A stretch of 64,000 nucleotides of DNA from Streptomyces sp. WMMC500 (GCF_027497195.1 NZ_CP114905.1:5777001-5841000), one strand, 5' to 3'; shown: positions 18,193 through 26,500, numbered from the stretch's first letter. Numbers and translations: made by a program. Notes: generated by a model from the sequence alone, not told the origin.

Positions 18193-19863
18193 ATGCACTC
18201 ACTAGCGGCAGAGCTGCGCCTCGACACCAACGCCCTCGACTACGTGATCATGGCGATGTACTTCGCCGTCGTGCTCGGCATCGGCTTCCTGGCCCGGCGA
18301 AGCGTCAAGACCAGCCTCGACTTCTTCCTCTCCGGCCGCTCCATGCCCGCCTGGATCACCGGTCTGGCGTTCATCTCCGCCAACCTCGGCGCCACCGAGA
18401 TCCTCGGCATGGCCGCCAACAGCGCCCAGTACGGCGTCTACACCACGCACTGGTACTGGATCGGCGCCATTCCGGCCATGGTCTTCCTCGGCCTGGTGAT
18501 GATGCCCTTCTACTACGGCTCGAAGGTCCGCTCCGTGCCGGAGTTCCTGCTGCACCGCTACGACCGCAGCGCGCACCTGCTCAGCTCGATTCTCTTCTCC
18601 TTCGCCGCCGTGCTCATCGCCGGCGTCAACCTCTACGCCATGGCCATCGTCGTCGAGGCGCTGCTCGGCTGGCCGGAGTGGGTCGCCATCGTCGTCTCCG
18701 CCGCCGTCGTGCTCGTGTACATCACCCTCGGCGGGCTGTCGTCGGCGGTCTACAACGAGGTGCTGCAGTTCTTCGTCATCATCGCCGCGCTGCTGCCGCT
18801 GACGCTCCTCGCCCTCAAGCGCGTCGGCGGCTGGGACGGCCTCAGCGACACCCTGACAAAGTCCCGCGGGGACGACTTCGTGACCGCCTGGGGCGGCACC
18901 GGCATCGGCAGCGACAACCCGCTGGGCGCCAACTGGCTGACCATCGTGCTCGGTCTGGGCTTCGTCCTCAGCTTCGGCTACTGGACGACGAACTTCGCCG
19001 AGGTACAGCGCGCGCTGTCGGCCAAGAACCTCTCCGCCGCCCAGCGCACGCCGCTCATCGGCGCGTACCCGAAGATCTTCATCGTCTTCCTGGTGATGAT
19101 CCCCGGACTGGCCGCGGCCGCTCTGGTGCCCGAGATCGGCACGTCCGGCTCGGACCTGACGTACAACGACTCGATCCCGTACCTCATGGAGCAACTGCTG
19201 CCCAACGGCGTCCTGGGCGTGGCCGTCACCGGCCTGCTGGCGGCGTTCATGGCGGGCATGGCGGCCAATGTCTCGTCGTTCAACACCGTGTTCACCACCG
19301 ACATCTGGGAGCCGTACGTCAAACGCGGTCAGTCCGACGCGTACTACCTGCGCTTCGGGCGGATCATCACCGTGGTCGGGGTGGCGGCCAGCGTCGGCAC
19401 GGCGTTCATCGCGGCCAGCTTCAGCAACATCATGGCCTACCTGCAGACGCTGTTCTCCTTCTTCAACGTGCCGATGTTCGTGGTCTTCATCATCGGCATG
19501 TTCTGGAAGCGCACGTCCGTCAAGGCCGGCTTCTGGGGGCTGCTCGTCGGCACGGTCGCCGCGATGCTCAACTACTTCTGGATCTACAAGCAGGACGTCA
19601 TCAGCATCCCCAGCGACCAGGGCGCGAACTTCGTCTCCGCGATCGTCGGCTTCGTCGCCGGCGCCGTCGCGATGCTGGTCGTCACGCCCTTCACCCGGCC
19701 CAAGGCACCCGAGCAGCTCGCGGGCCTCGTCTACGGCACCCGCTCCCCGGGCATGTCCGAGCCCCCCGCCGAGGGAGACGACGCCTGGTACCGCAAACCG
19801 GCGCTGCTGGGCTGGGGCGCGATCGTCCTGGCCGCCCTGTGCTACATCCCCTTCTCCTTCTAG
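18193..19863 (+). CDS. Sodium/solute symporter (SSS family), probable galactose importer
   Basis: 556-residue protein with about 14 membrane helices and the SSS (LeuT-fold) pattern: DYVIMAMYFAVVLGIGF in TM1, DFFLSGRSMPAWITGLAF, then FISANLGATEILGMAANS. GLLAAFMAGMAANVSSFNTVF corresponds to the conserved helix with the sodium-site Ser residues. A hydrophilic C-terminal tail ends at CYIPFSF. Divergent from galT across a shared operator region, so Na+-coupled uptake of galactose is the likely role; specificity is inferred only from context. A small membrane protein follows after 9 bp. Confidence 0.88.
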   Translation: MHSLAAELRLDTNALDYVIMAMYFAVVLGIGFLARRSVKTSLDFFLSGRSMPAWITGLAFISANLGATEILGMAANSAQYGVYTTHWYWIGAIPAMVFLGLVMMPFYYGSKVRSVPEFLLHRYDRSAHLLSSILFSFAAVLIAGVNLYAMAIVVEALLGWPEWVAIVVSAAVVLVYITLGGLSSAVYNEVLQFFVIIAALLPLTLLALKRVGGWDGLSDTLTKSRGDDFVTAWGGTGIGSDNPLGANWLTIVLGLGFVLSFGYWTTNFAEVQRALSAKNLSAAQRTPLIGAYPKIFIVFLVMIPGLAAAALVPEIGTSGSDLTYNDSIPYLMEQLLPNGVLGVAVTGLLAAFMAGMAANVSSFNTVFTTDIWEPYVKRGQSDAYYLRFGRIITVVGVAASVGTAFIAASFSNIMAYLQTLFSFFNVPMFVVFIIGMFWKRTSVKAGFWGLLVGTVAAMLNYFWIYKQDVISIPSDQGANFVSAIVGFVAGAVAMLVVTPFTRPKAPEQLAGLVYGTRSPGMSEPPAEGDDAWYRKPALLGWGAIVLAALCYIPFSF

Positions 19864-19872
19864 GAGCGCACC

Positions 19873-20271
19873 ATGAGCGAGAGCAACGAGCGCCCGGACG
19901 GGCCGGACCGCCCCACCGCGGAGACCGAGGAACTCGCGCAGCAGGTCGAGGAGCTGGAGCGCAAGTCCGCGACGGCCAGCAGGCTGTTCGACGTACGGCG
20001 GCTGATCGGCGGCCTGTTCCTCGCGTACGGGCTCATCCTCGTGATCGTCGGCGCCTTCGACTCCGACGCGGAGATCGCGAAGGCGGAGGACGTGCGCATC
20101 AACCTGTGGACGGGGCTGGGGATGCTGGCGCTCGGGCTGTTCTTCGTGGTCTGGCAGCTCCTGCGCCCGGTACGGCCGCCGTCGGCGGAGGAGCTGGCGG
20201 AGGCGATGGACACCGGCCAGGGACAGGGCGGGGGGCATGGCCAGGGTCAGGGCCGTCCCGACGACCACTGA
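19873..20271 (+). CDS. Small two-helix membrane protein, partner of the symporter gene
   Basis: 132 residues. A charged coiled-coil-like N-terminus (ELAQQVEELERKSATASRL) precedes helix 1 (LIGGLFLAYGLILVIVGAF) and helix 2 (LWTGLGMLALGLFFVVWQLL). The cytoplasmic tail is Gly/Gln/His-rich. ATG at 19873 follows the symporter stop by 9 bp with GGAG in front. It is reminiscent in layout, not sequence, of small membrane partners encoded with other SSS transporters. Role unknown. Confidence 0.8.
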   Translation: MSESNERPDGPDRPTAETEELAQQVEELERKSATASRLFDVRRLIGGLFLAYGLILVIVGAFDSDAEIAKAEDVRINLWTGLGMLALGLFFVVWQLLRPVRPPSAEELAEAMDTGQGQGGGHGQGQGRPDDH

Positions 20272-20343
20272 CCCGTACGCCCCGGCAGACCGCCCGTACC
20301 CGAATGTCCGAAAGACGCCGCGCCCCCGGCCGTCCGGAAGCCG

Positions 20344-21039
20344 CTACGCCCCCGCGTCGCCGTCCGCCGCCGGGCGGGCCGCGGCGCGGTCCAGCAGGCC
20401 CGTGCGCGCCGCCAGCGCCGCCGCTTCAAGCCGTGAACCCACCCCGAGCTTCATCAGCACCCGCTGCACGTGCGTACGGGCCGTGCTCGCCGCTATGCGC
20501 ATCCCCTGCGCGATCAGCCGCGTGTCCTCGCCCTCCGCCACCCGCACCAGGACCTCGACCTCCCGCGGAGTCAGCAACTGAAGCAGCCGGGCGCCCTCGT
20601 CGTCCGGCTCCGCCGTCGGGTTCAGCAGCTCCGTGAACGCGCTCTGCAACAACTGAGGAGCCACCGCCGCCTCCCCGGCCCGTGCCTTGACCAGCGCGCG
20701 CTCCACGCCCTCGATGCGCTCGTCGTGCCGTACGTAACCGGAGGCGCCCGCGGCGAACGCCGCCGCTATGCCCCGCGGGTTCGGCACCGGGCCGAGCACC
20801 ACCACCGCAATCTGCGGACGCTCCCGCTTGATCCGCAGCACGGGGTCGAACGCCCCGGGTGCGGCCGGGGTGGCCGTGCCCAGCAGGCACACCTCAGGTC
20901 CTCTGCTCACCACCAGCTCCGCGGCGCCCGCCGTGGGCGCGGCCGCGGCCAGCACCCGGTGTCCGCGCAGCTTGAGCGCGGACGCGAGAGCCTCGGCGAG
21001 CAGGCGGTGCTCGTCGACCACGATCAGCCGAACGGCCAT
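20344..21039 (-). CDS. LuxR-family response regulator lacking the phosphorylatable aspartate
   Basis: 231 residues: receiver-like domain (1-120) and a LuxR/NarL DNA-binding domain (about 150-212; LTPREVEVLVRVAEGE, RIAASTARTHVQRVLMKLGV). The acidic pocket residue D9 is present (VVDEHRLL), but the phosphorylation site is replaced by Gly at residue 54 (EVCLLGTATP instead of xxLLDxxxP). The protein is therefore probably phosphorylation-independent or inactive as a receiver. Divergent from a second LuxR-type regulator, with a perfect palindrome between them. No kinase gene is adjacent. Confidence 0.88.
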   Translation of the reverse strand: MAVRLIVVDEHRLLAEALASALKLRGHRVLAAAAPTAGAAELVVSRGPEVCLLGTATPAAPGAFDPVLRIKRERPQIAVVVLGPVPNPRGIAAAFAAGASGYVRHDERIEGVERALVKARAGEAAVAPQLLQSAFTELLNPTAEPDDEGARLLQLLTPREVEVLVRVAEGEDTRLIAQGMRIAASTARTHVQRVLMKLGVGSRLEAAALAARTGLLDRAAARPAADGDAGA

Positions 21040-21384
21040 CTCGCCCTCCCCCCGGGGGTCTACTGCCCCGGCAACGTACAGCCTTACCGCTCCCGGGCCC
21101 GCCGGAACTCGGGAATCGGCCCCCGACGGGGCTGTATCCGGCCGGTTTCTACTCCGCGTGGCGAACTCGCCACGGAAAGTCGGCCGTTGGGCTTCCCTTG
21201 TCGGTCCCGAGCCTTACTCTGTGGGGCAGCACCGGTGGGGGCCGGTGCCGTTCAGGGGGCGAGACCGTGGGTACGGGGCACGGGGCGGGGTAGCTATGGG
21301 ACGCGGCGGCGGCCGCTGCTCAGGCGGGCGCTCCGCTCTCCGCGCGCCGTATTCCGCATTCCGCGAGTTCTGGTTGTCCGCGAC
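21040..21384. promoter_or_regulatory. Divergent regulatory region of the two response regulators with an 18-bp palindrome
   Basis: 345 bp without a gene. It contains the perfect palindrome CGTGGCGA-AC-TCGCCACG at 21157-21174, roughly midway between the two starts and of a size typical for a LuxR-type dimer. A TACTCT hexamer at 21216-21221 may be the -10 of the rightward gene. No convincing -35 was found. Either regulator could bind the palindrome; inference. Confidence 0.55.
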
Positions 21385-22173
21385 ATGGGGGTGTCCGTGG
21401 TTCGGATCCGGGTCCTGGTGGCCGATGCCCACCGCGTGTTCGCCGAGTCGCTGGCCGCGGCGCTGGCAGCAGAGCCGGATGTCGACGTGCTGCCGGCCGG
21501 CAGCGGTCAGGCCGCGCTGCGCTCGCTGGAGCGGGCCGCGGCGGAGGGCCGCCGGTTCGACGTCTTCCTCGTCGACGCCGACCTCGACCGCGACGCGACC
21601 GCGGGCGCCCCGGTGCCCGCGCAGGCGGTCGCGGGGAACGGCGCGGGGGCCGGGTCGGGGGCCGGCGCGCTGGGCGGCATATCGCTCACCGCGCGCGTCC
21701 GCTCGGCCCACCCGCAGACGCGCACGGTGGTCCTCGCGGCCCGCGACGACCCGGCGCGGGCGGCGGCGGCGCTGCAGGCCGGGGCGTTCGGCTGGGTCGC
21801 CAAGGACAGCTCGCTGTCCCGGCTGCTGGCGGTGATCCGGGGCGTGCTGCGCGGCGAGACGCACCTGCCGCCCGCGCTGCTCACAGGGGTGCTGCGGGAG
21901 CTGACGGCGGCCCGGGAGCACCGCACGGAAAGCGAGCAGCTCGTCGAGTCGCTGACCCCGCGGGAGCACGAGGTGCTGCGCTGCATGGTCGCGGGCCTGG
22001 GCCGCAAGGCGGTCGCCGAGCGGCTGTACCTGTCGCCGCACACGGTCCGTACGCACATGCAGAACGTGCTGGGCAAGCTCGGGGTGCACTCGACGCTGGC
22101 CGCGGTCGCACTGGCCCGCCGCGCGGGCGTGGGCCCGGTGGACCTGGGCGAACCGGCCCGCGTCAGCGGCTAG
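21385..22173 (+). CDS. LuxR-family response regulator
   Basis: 262 residues. Receiver domain with VLVADAHRVF at the N-terminus and FDVFLVDADLD carrying the predicted phospho-Asp. A Gly/Ala insert of about 25 residues (AGNGAGAGSGAGALGG) lies in the loop after the Asp, which is unusual for a receiver. The C-terminal HTH is LTPREHEVLRCMVAGL and LYLSPHTVRTHMQNVLGKLG. The start is uncertain: ATG at 21385 is used, and GTG at 21391 or 21397 is possible. It is divergent from, and paralogous to, the aspartate-less regulator at 20344-21039. Confidence 0.88.
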   Translation: MGVSVVRIRVLVADAHRVFAESLAAALAAEPDVDVLPAGSGQAALRSLERAAAEGRRFDVFLVDADLDRDATAGAPVPAQAVAGNGAGAGSGAGALGGISLTARVRSAHPQTRTVVLAARDDPARAAAALQAGAFGWVAKDSSLSRLLAVIRGVLRGETHLPPALLTGVLRELTAAREHRTESEQLVESLTPREHEVLRCMVAGLGRKAVAERLYLSPHTVRTHMQNVLGKLGVHSTLAAVALARRAGVGPVDLGEPARVSG

Positions 22174-22223
22174 CGCCGGCACCGATCACCCGCGGGGGCG
22201 GGGCAGCCCGGAGGCCCGGGCCG

Positions 22224-22431
22224 GTGCCGCGCTCGCGGCGCGTACGCCGCGGCGTACGGGGGAGCGAATGCGCCCCCGGGCGCGCCCGCGCCGCTCCGGG
22301 TTCGAAGCGCGCGGGCCGGGTGGTTCGGGGTGGACCCGGCGGGCGGCGGCGCGTGCGATGACCTTGCCGTTCGGGCGCACGTCGTATCCGGTCCGCTTCC
22401 GGGCTCCCGGCACCGCGCCGCCCGCAGGGCG
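22224..22431. repeat. Tandem duplicated intergenic unit, copy 1
   Basis: First of two direct copies (offset 212 bp) in the 439-bp gap between the rightward response regulator and the leftward MarR gene. It begins GTGCCGCGCTCGCGG and contains the 7-bp hairpin CGCGGCG-CGTA-CGCCGCG, usable as a bidirectional terminator. No coding signal was seen. About 70 bp at the start are nearly identical to copy 2; the second half aligns after a gap of about 45 bp. Confidence 0.75.
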
Positions 22432-22435
22432 CACC

Positions 22436-22612
22436 GTGCCGCGCTCGCGGCGCGTACGCCGCGGCGCGCGGGGGAGCGAATGCGCCCCCGGGGCGCGCCC
22501 GCGCCGGTTCCGGTTCGGCGCGTGCAATCTTTTGCCGTGCGGGCGCACGCCGGATCCGGTCCGTTTCCGTGCCCGTCCGCCGCCCCCCGATCCCGCCGCG
22601 CCGCCCGCAGGG
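22436..22612. repeat. Tandem duplicated intergenic unit, copy 2
   Basis: Second copy of the unit starting at 22224, shorter by an internal deletion. It ends at the MarR stop with the same CGCCGCCCGCAGGGC block that ends copy 1. The hairpin CGCGGCG-CGTA-CGCCGCG is repeated. No gene is supported inside. Confidence 0.75.
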
Positions 22613-23107
22613 CTACGGCACGTTGTCGAACGGTGCCGTCAGTTGCCGCAGCAGCCCCGCCAGCTCCCTGCGCCGCTCCGCCGGCAGCTCCGCGAGGATC
22701 GCCCGCTCCTGCGCCAGCAGCGCCGCCAGCGCCGCGTCCGCGCGTTCGCGGCCCTCGGCGGTGAGCCGGACGAGTACCCCGCGCCGGTCGCTGGGGTCCG
22801 GGAGCCGCTCCACGAGGTCCTTCTTCGCCAGCCGGTCGATGCGGTTGGTCATCGTCCCGGAGGTGACCAGGGTCTGGGTGAGGAGCTGGCCGGGCGAGAG
22901 CTGGTACGGCTCGCCGGCCCGGCGCAGCGCGGTCAGCACGTCGAACTCCCAGCCCTCCAGGCCGTGTTCCGCGAACGCCAGCCGCCGCGCGCGGTCCAGG
23001 TGGCGGGCCAGCCGGCTCACCCGGCTCAGCACCTCCAGCGGCTCCACGTCGAGGTCGGGGCGCTCCCTGCGCCACGCCGCGACCAGCCGGTCCACCTCGT
23101 CCCGCAT
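22613..23107 (-). CDS. MarR family transcriptional regulator
   Basis: 164 residues with the winged-helix core: LEGWEFDVLTALRRAGEPYQLSPGQL, the recognition region VTSGTMTNRIDRLAKKDLV, and the wing DPSDRRGVLVRLTAEGR. The C-terminal helices form the dimer interface. ATG at 23107 excludes an upstream stretch that belongs to the divergent promoter. Divergent from the methyltransferase at 23179 with 71 bp between starts, which contains a MarR-like inverted repeat. Autoregulation and control of the methyltransferase/VOC pair are likely. Confidence 0.9.
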   Translation of the reverse strand: MRDEVDRLVAAWRRERPDLDVEPLEVLSRVSRLARHLDRARRLAFAEHGLEGWEFDVLTALRRAGEPYQLSPGQLLTQTLVTSGTMTNRIDRLAKKDLVERLPDPSDRRGVLVRLTAEGRERADAALAALLAQERAILAELPAERRRELAGLLRQLTAPFDNVP

Positions 23108-23141
23108 GCGATCAGTGTAGTCGGTCTGTCGACATGAAGTC

Positions 23142-23155
23142 TCTTGACATCGAGA
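23142..23155. promoter_or_regulatory. Candidate MarR operator
   Basis: Imperfect palindrome TCTTGA-CA-TCGAGA (5 of 6 positions pair), 24 bp before the methyltransferase start and 35 bp before the MarR start. It overlaps a perfect TTGACA hexamer (23145-23150) that could be a -35 element. MarR proteins commonly bind such sites in divergent regions. Inference. Confidence 0.5.
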
Positions 23156-23178
23156 TACATCGGCGGAACGCTGGACGC

Positions 23179-23976
23179 ATGACCTCACCCTCCTGGGACC
23201 CGCAGCAGTACCTGCGCCACGAGGGGCCCCGCACCCGCCCCCTCGCCGACCTCCTCGCCCGCGTCGGCGAGCTGCCCCGCCACCCGGCGCGGATCGCCGA
23301 CATCGGCTGCGGCACGGGCAACGGCACCGCCATGCTGGCCGCCCGCTGGCCCGCCGCCCACGTCACGGGGTACGACAACGCGCCCAGCATGCTCCGCGCC
23401 GCCGCCGCCCACGCCGGCCCCACCCCCGGCGGCGGCCGGATCGACTTCGCCCGCGCCGATCTCGCCGGCTGGACGCCGGAGCCGGGCGCGTACGACCTGA
23501 TCCTCGGCAACGCCGTGCTGCAGTGGGTGCCCGACCACTGGGAGCACTTCCCCCGCTGGCTCGCCGGCCTCGCCCCCGGCGGCACCTTCGCCTTCCAGGT
23601 CCCCGGCAACTTCGACGCCCCCAGCCACGCCCTGATGCGGCAGCTCACCCGCGACCCCCGCTGGCGCGACCGGCTGCACGGCGTCCTGCGCGACCAGCCT
23701 GTGCTGCAGCCCGTCGCGTACCTGGAGCTGCTCTGCGACCTCGGCTGCGCCGGCGACGCCTGGGAGACCACGTACACCCACCTCCTGCACGGCCCCGACC
23801 CGGTCCTGGACTGGGTCAAGGGCACCGGGCTGCGCCCCGTCCTCGACGCCCTCGGCGACGAGGCTGACGCCTTCGTCACCCGCTACGCCGCCCTGCTGCG
23901 CACGGCCTACCCGCCGGGCCCGCACGGCACCCCGTTCCCGTTCCGCCGCATCTTCGCCCTGGGAGTCACGCCATGA
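23179..23976 (+). CDS. tam: Trans-aconitate 2-methyltransferase-like SAM methyltransferase
   Basis: 265-residue class I methyltransferase. MTSPSWDPQQYLRHEGPRTRPL is the usual start of Tam proteins, followed by motif I ADIGCGTGNGTAML, the acidic GYDNAPSML and NAVLQWVPDHWEHFP. Tam methylates trans-aconitate, an inhibitory by-product of aconitase. ATG at 23179 is used; an upstream in-frame ATG lies in the promoter. Its stop overlaps the ATG of the VOC gene, indicating an operon. Assignment is by overall pattern, so another small-acid substrate is possible. Confidence 0.85.
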   Translation: MTSPSWDPQQYLRHEGPRTRPLADLLARVGELPRHPARIADIGCGTGNGTAMLAARWPAAHVTGYDNAPSMLRAAAAHAGPTPGGGRIDFARADLAGWTPEPGAYDLILGNAVLQWVPDHWEHFPRWLAGLAPGGTFAFQVPGNFDAPSHALMRQLTRDPRWRDRLHGVLRDQPVLQPVAYLELLCDLGCAGDAWETTYTHLLHGPDPVLDWVKGTGLRPVLDALGDEADAFVTRYAALLRTAYPPGPHGTPFPFRRIFALGVTP

Positions 23977-24332
23977 TCACCGGACTCGACCACGTCCAGC
24001 TCGCCGTCCCCGCGGGCAGCGAGGAAGTGCTGCGCATCTTCTACGGCGACGTCCTCGGCATGACCGAGGTGCCCAAGCCCGCGGTGCTCGCCGCCCGCGG
24101 CGGCTGCTGGTTCACCTCCGGCGCCGTGACGCTCCACTTCGGCGTCGAACAGGACTTCCGCCCCGCCCGCAAGGCGCACCCCGCGCTCGTCGTCACCGAC
24201 CTCGACGCCCTGGCCCGCCGGCTCGCCGCCCGCGGCCACGACGTGACCTGGTCCGACGGCGAGATCCCGGGCGTACGGCGCTTCCACACCGCCGACCCGT
24301 TCGGCAACCGGCTGGAGTTCCAGGCCGCGTGA
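23973..24332 (+). CDS. VOC (glyoxalase/bleomycin-resistance fold) protein
   Basis: 119 residues with the two beta-alpha-beta-beta-beta modules of the vicinal oxygen chelate fold. Candidate metal ligands are His7 in GLDHVQLAVP, the TLHFGVE segment and Glu in NRLEFQAA near the C-terminus. The start overlaps the methyltransferase stop (ATGA). The family includes glyoxalases, epimerases and antibiotic-binding proteins; the substrate is unknown. Confidence 0.85.
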   Translation: MITGLDHVQLAVPAGSEEVLRIFYGDVLGMTEVPKPAVLAARGGCWFTSGAVTLHFGVEQDFRPARKAHPALVVTDLDALARRLAARGHDVTWSDGEIPGVRRFHTADPFGNRLEFQAA

Positions 24333-24346
24333 CGGCTCCGCCGGAA

Positions 24347-24513
24347 CCGGATCCGGGGGCTCCGCCCCCTGCCCCCCGGGTGCCGGATTCGAGGGCTTCG
24401 CCCCCCGACCCCCGGGGGGTGCCGGATCCGGGGGCTTCGCCCCCTGCCCCCCGGGGCTCCGCCCCCTGACCCCCGCGGGCCGGATTCGAGGGCTTCGGGC
24501 CCGGGGCCCCTGG
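24347..24513. repeat. Four degenerate CCGGATYCGRGGGCTYCG repeats
   Basis: Units begin near 24347, 24383, 24422 and 24480, each carrying CCGGAT(T/C)CG(A/G)GGGCT(T/C)CG. Several fold into a GGGGGC-TTC-GCCCCC hairpin. The array lies in the 433-bp gap after the VOC gene; the middle of the gap (24514-24699) shows no gene. Hairpins of this form are common between Streptomyces genes and could end transcription in both directions. Confidence 0.7.
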
Positions 24514-24699
24514 TACCAGCGGCGTCCCGGCTGCCCGGACCGGCACCGCCGGCCTCGCGCCCCGCGGGCCATGCGCACCACGGACTACCCGCGCCGCTGG
24601 CTGTGCGTACCGCCGGCCCTGCGCGCCCCCACCGCACCGCCGCCCCCGCAGGCCGCGGGCCCATCGCACTGCCCGGCCCTGTGCACCGGTGCCGTCGCC

Positions 24700-24763
24700 G
24701 GCCCCGCGCCCCGCCGGCCCCGCGCCCCGCGGCCCCCGCGCCCCGCGGCCCCCGCGCCCCGCG
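24700..24763. repeat. 16-bp tandem repeat, four copies, abutting the TetR stop
   Basis: Four head-to-tail copies of a 16-bp unit close to GCCCCCGCGCCCCGCG, ending 2 bp before the TetR stop codon. Copies 3 and 4 are identical. Copy number may vary between strains. There is no spacer structure, so it is not a CRISPR. Confidence 0.8.
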
Positions 24764-24765
24764 GG

Positions 24766-25449
24766 CTACGCGCGCCGGTGGCCGATCAGCCGCGGCTTGG
24801 CCTCCAGGTCACCCAGGCCGTGCCAGGCCAGGTTCACCAGATGCGCCGCGACCTCCGCCTTCTTCGGCTTGCGCACGTCCAGCCACCACTGCCCCGTCAG
24901 CGCCACCATCCCCACCAGCGCCTGCGCGTACAGCGGCGCCAGCTTCGGATCGAAGCCGCGGGACTTGAACTCCAGCCCCAGGATGTCCTCCACCTGGGTG
25001 GCGATGTCGCTGATCAGCGAGGCGAACGAGCCGTGCGACTGCGCCACCGGGGAGTCCCGGACCATGATGCGGAACCCGTCGGTGTACTCGTCGATGTAGT
25101 CCAGCAGGGCGAACGCCGCCTGCTCCAGCAGCTCCCGCGGATGCCCCGCGGTCAGCGCGCTCGCCACCATGTCGAGAAGCCGGCGCATCTCCCGGTCGAC
25201 GACGACCGCGTACAGCCCTTCCTTGCCCCCGAAGTGCTCGTACACGACCGGCTTGGACACGCCCGCCTTCGAGGCGATCTCCTCCACCGACGTCGCCTCG
25301 AAGCCGCGCGCCGCGAACAGCGTGCGTCCCACGTCGACGAGCTGCTCGCGGCGCTCCTTGCCCGTCATCCGCCGCCGGGTGCGGCGCGGCGGCTTCCCCT
25401 CGCCGCCGTCGCCGCTGTTGCCCGTGCTGCTCTTACCGCCGGTAGCCAC
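24766..25449 (-). CDS. TetR family regulator encoded with a fatty-acid desaturase
   Basis: 227 residues. A basic N-terminal tail (KPPRRTRRRMTGKERR) precedes the TetR HTH (RREQLVDVGRTLFAARGFEATSVEEIASKAGVSKPVVYEHFGGKEGL, spanning about residues 45-90) and a helical ligand-binding domain. GTG at 25449 is used; an internal ATG (MTGKERR) is possible. It starts 7 bp after the desaturase stop, so it is almost certainly cotranscribed. Likely a lipid-responsive regulator of the desaturase; the twin palindromes upstream of that gene are its best candidate site. Confidence 0.88.
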   Translation of the reverse strand: MATGGKSSTGNSGDGGEGKPPRRTRRRMTGKERREQLVDVGRTLFAARGFEATSVEEIASKAGVSKPVVYEHFGGKEGLYAVVVDREMRRLLDMVASALTAGHPRELLEQAAFALLDYIDEYTDGFRIMVRDSPVAQSHGSFASLISDIATQVEDILGLEFKSRGFDPKLAPLYAQALVGMVALTGQWWLDVRKPKKAEVAAHLVNLAWHGLGDLEAKPRLIGHRRA

Positions 25450-25456
25450 GGCTCCA

Positions 25457-26500
25457 TCATGCCGCGTCGGCGGCGGCCCCCTCACGCCGGGCCGACGCGG
25501 CGGACCCGTCCCTGCCCGCGCCCTTGCCGGCGTCGCCGTCCTTGTTGCGCTTCGCGTCGATACGGGACTGGGTCGGCCAGCGCACGTCGTACGCCCAGCC
25601 CAGCTTCTCGAACCAGCGGATGATCCGGGCGCTGGAGTCGATCTGGCCCTTCATCACCCCGTGCCGGGCGCAGGTCGGGTCCGCGTGGTGCAGGTTGTGC
25701 CACGACTCGCCGCCGGACAGGACCGCCAGCCACCACACGTTCCCCGAGCGGTCCCGGGACTTGAACGGGCGCTTGCCGACCGCGTGGCAGATCGAGTTGA
25801 TCGACCAGGTGACGTGGTGCAGCAGCGCCACCCGTACCAGCGAGGCCCAGAAGAACGCCGAAAGCGCGCCCTGCCACGACCAGGTGACCAGGCCGCCGAC
25901 CAGCGGCGGGAACAGCAGCGAGACCGCCGTCCACAGCACGAACTGGCGCGACACCCGGCGGATCGCCGAGTCCTTGATGAGATCGGGCGCGTACTTGTTC
26001 TGCGGCGTCTGCTCCTCGTCGAACAACCAGCCGATGTGCGCCCACCACAGGCCCTTCATCAGCGCCGGCACCGACTCGCCGAACCGCCACGGGGAGTGCG
26101 GGTCGCCCTCGGCGTCCGAGAACTTGTGGTGCCTGCGGTGGTCCGCGACCCAGCGCACCACCGGGCCCTCCACCGCCATCGAGCCGGCGATGGCCAGCGC
26201 CACCCGCAGCGGCTTCTTCGCCTTGAACGAGCCGTGAGTGAAGTGCCGGTGGAACCCGACCGTCACCCCGTGCAGCCCGAGGAAGTACATGAACGTCATC
26301 AGTCCGAGGTCGAGCCAGCTCACCCCCCAGCCCCAGGCCAGCGGGATCGCCGCGACCAGGGCGACGAACGGCAGCACGATGAAGGCGAGCAGCGTGATCT
26401 GCTCGATCGATCTCTTGTTCTCACCACCGAGCGTCGCGGAATCGGTGGTGACCGTGGCCGAGCGGGGCTGCTCGTCGATCACATCGGACGTAGACGGCAT
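25457..26500 (-). CDS. Acyl-CoA/acyl-lipid desaturase (delta-9 type)
   Basis: 347-residue membrane di-iron desaturase. The three histidine boxes are intact: HRHFTH, HRRHH and HNLHH. Two pairs of transmembrane helices flank them (LLAFIVLPFVALVAAIPLAW, LGLMTFMYFLGLHGVTVGF and LVGGLVTWSWQGALSAFFWA). The C-terminus is Lys/Asp/Ala-rich. ATG at 26500 is chosen because GAGGG lies six bases in front; the ATG at 26506 would be too close. It introduces a double bond into membrane fatty acids. First gene of an operon with TetR. Confidence 0.92.
   Translation of the reverse strand: MPSTSDVIDEQPRSATVTTDSATLGGENKRSIEQITLLAFIVLPFVALVAAIPLAWGWGVSWLDLGLMTFMYFLGLHGVTVGFHRHFTHGSFKAKKPLRVALAIAGSMAVEGPVVRWVADHRRHHKFSDAEGDPHSPWRFGESVPALMKGLWWAHIGWLFDEEQTPQNKYAPDLIKDSAIRRVSRQFVLWTAVSLLFPPLVGGLVTWSWQGALSAFFWASLVRVALLHHVTWSINSICHAVGKRPFKSRDRSGNVWWLAVLSGGESWHNLHHADPTCARHGVMKGQIDSSARIIRWFEKLGWAYDVRWPTQSRIDAKRNKDGDAGKGAGRDGSAASARREGAAADAA

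Noticed and set aside
24700..24763. CRISPR-like array
   Set aside because: Units are 16 bp, contiguous and without spacers; a simple tandem repeat.
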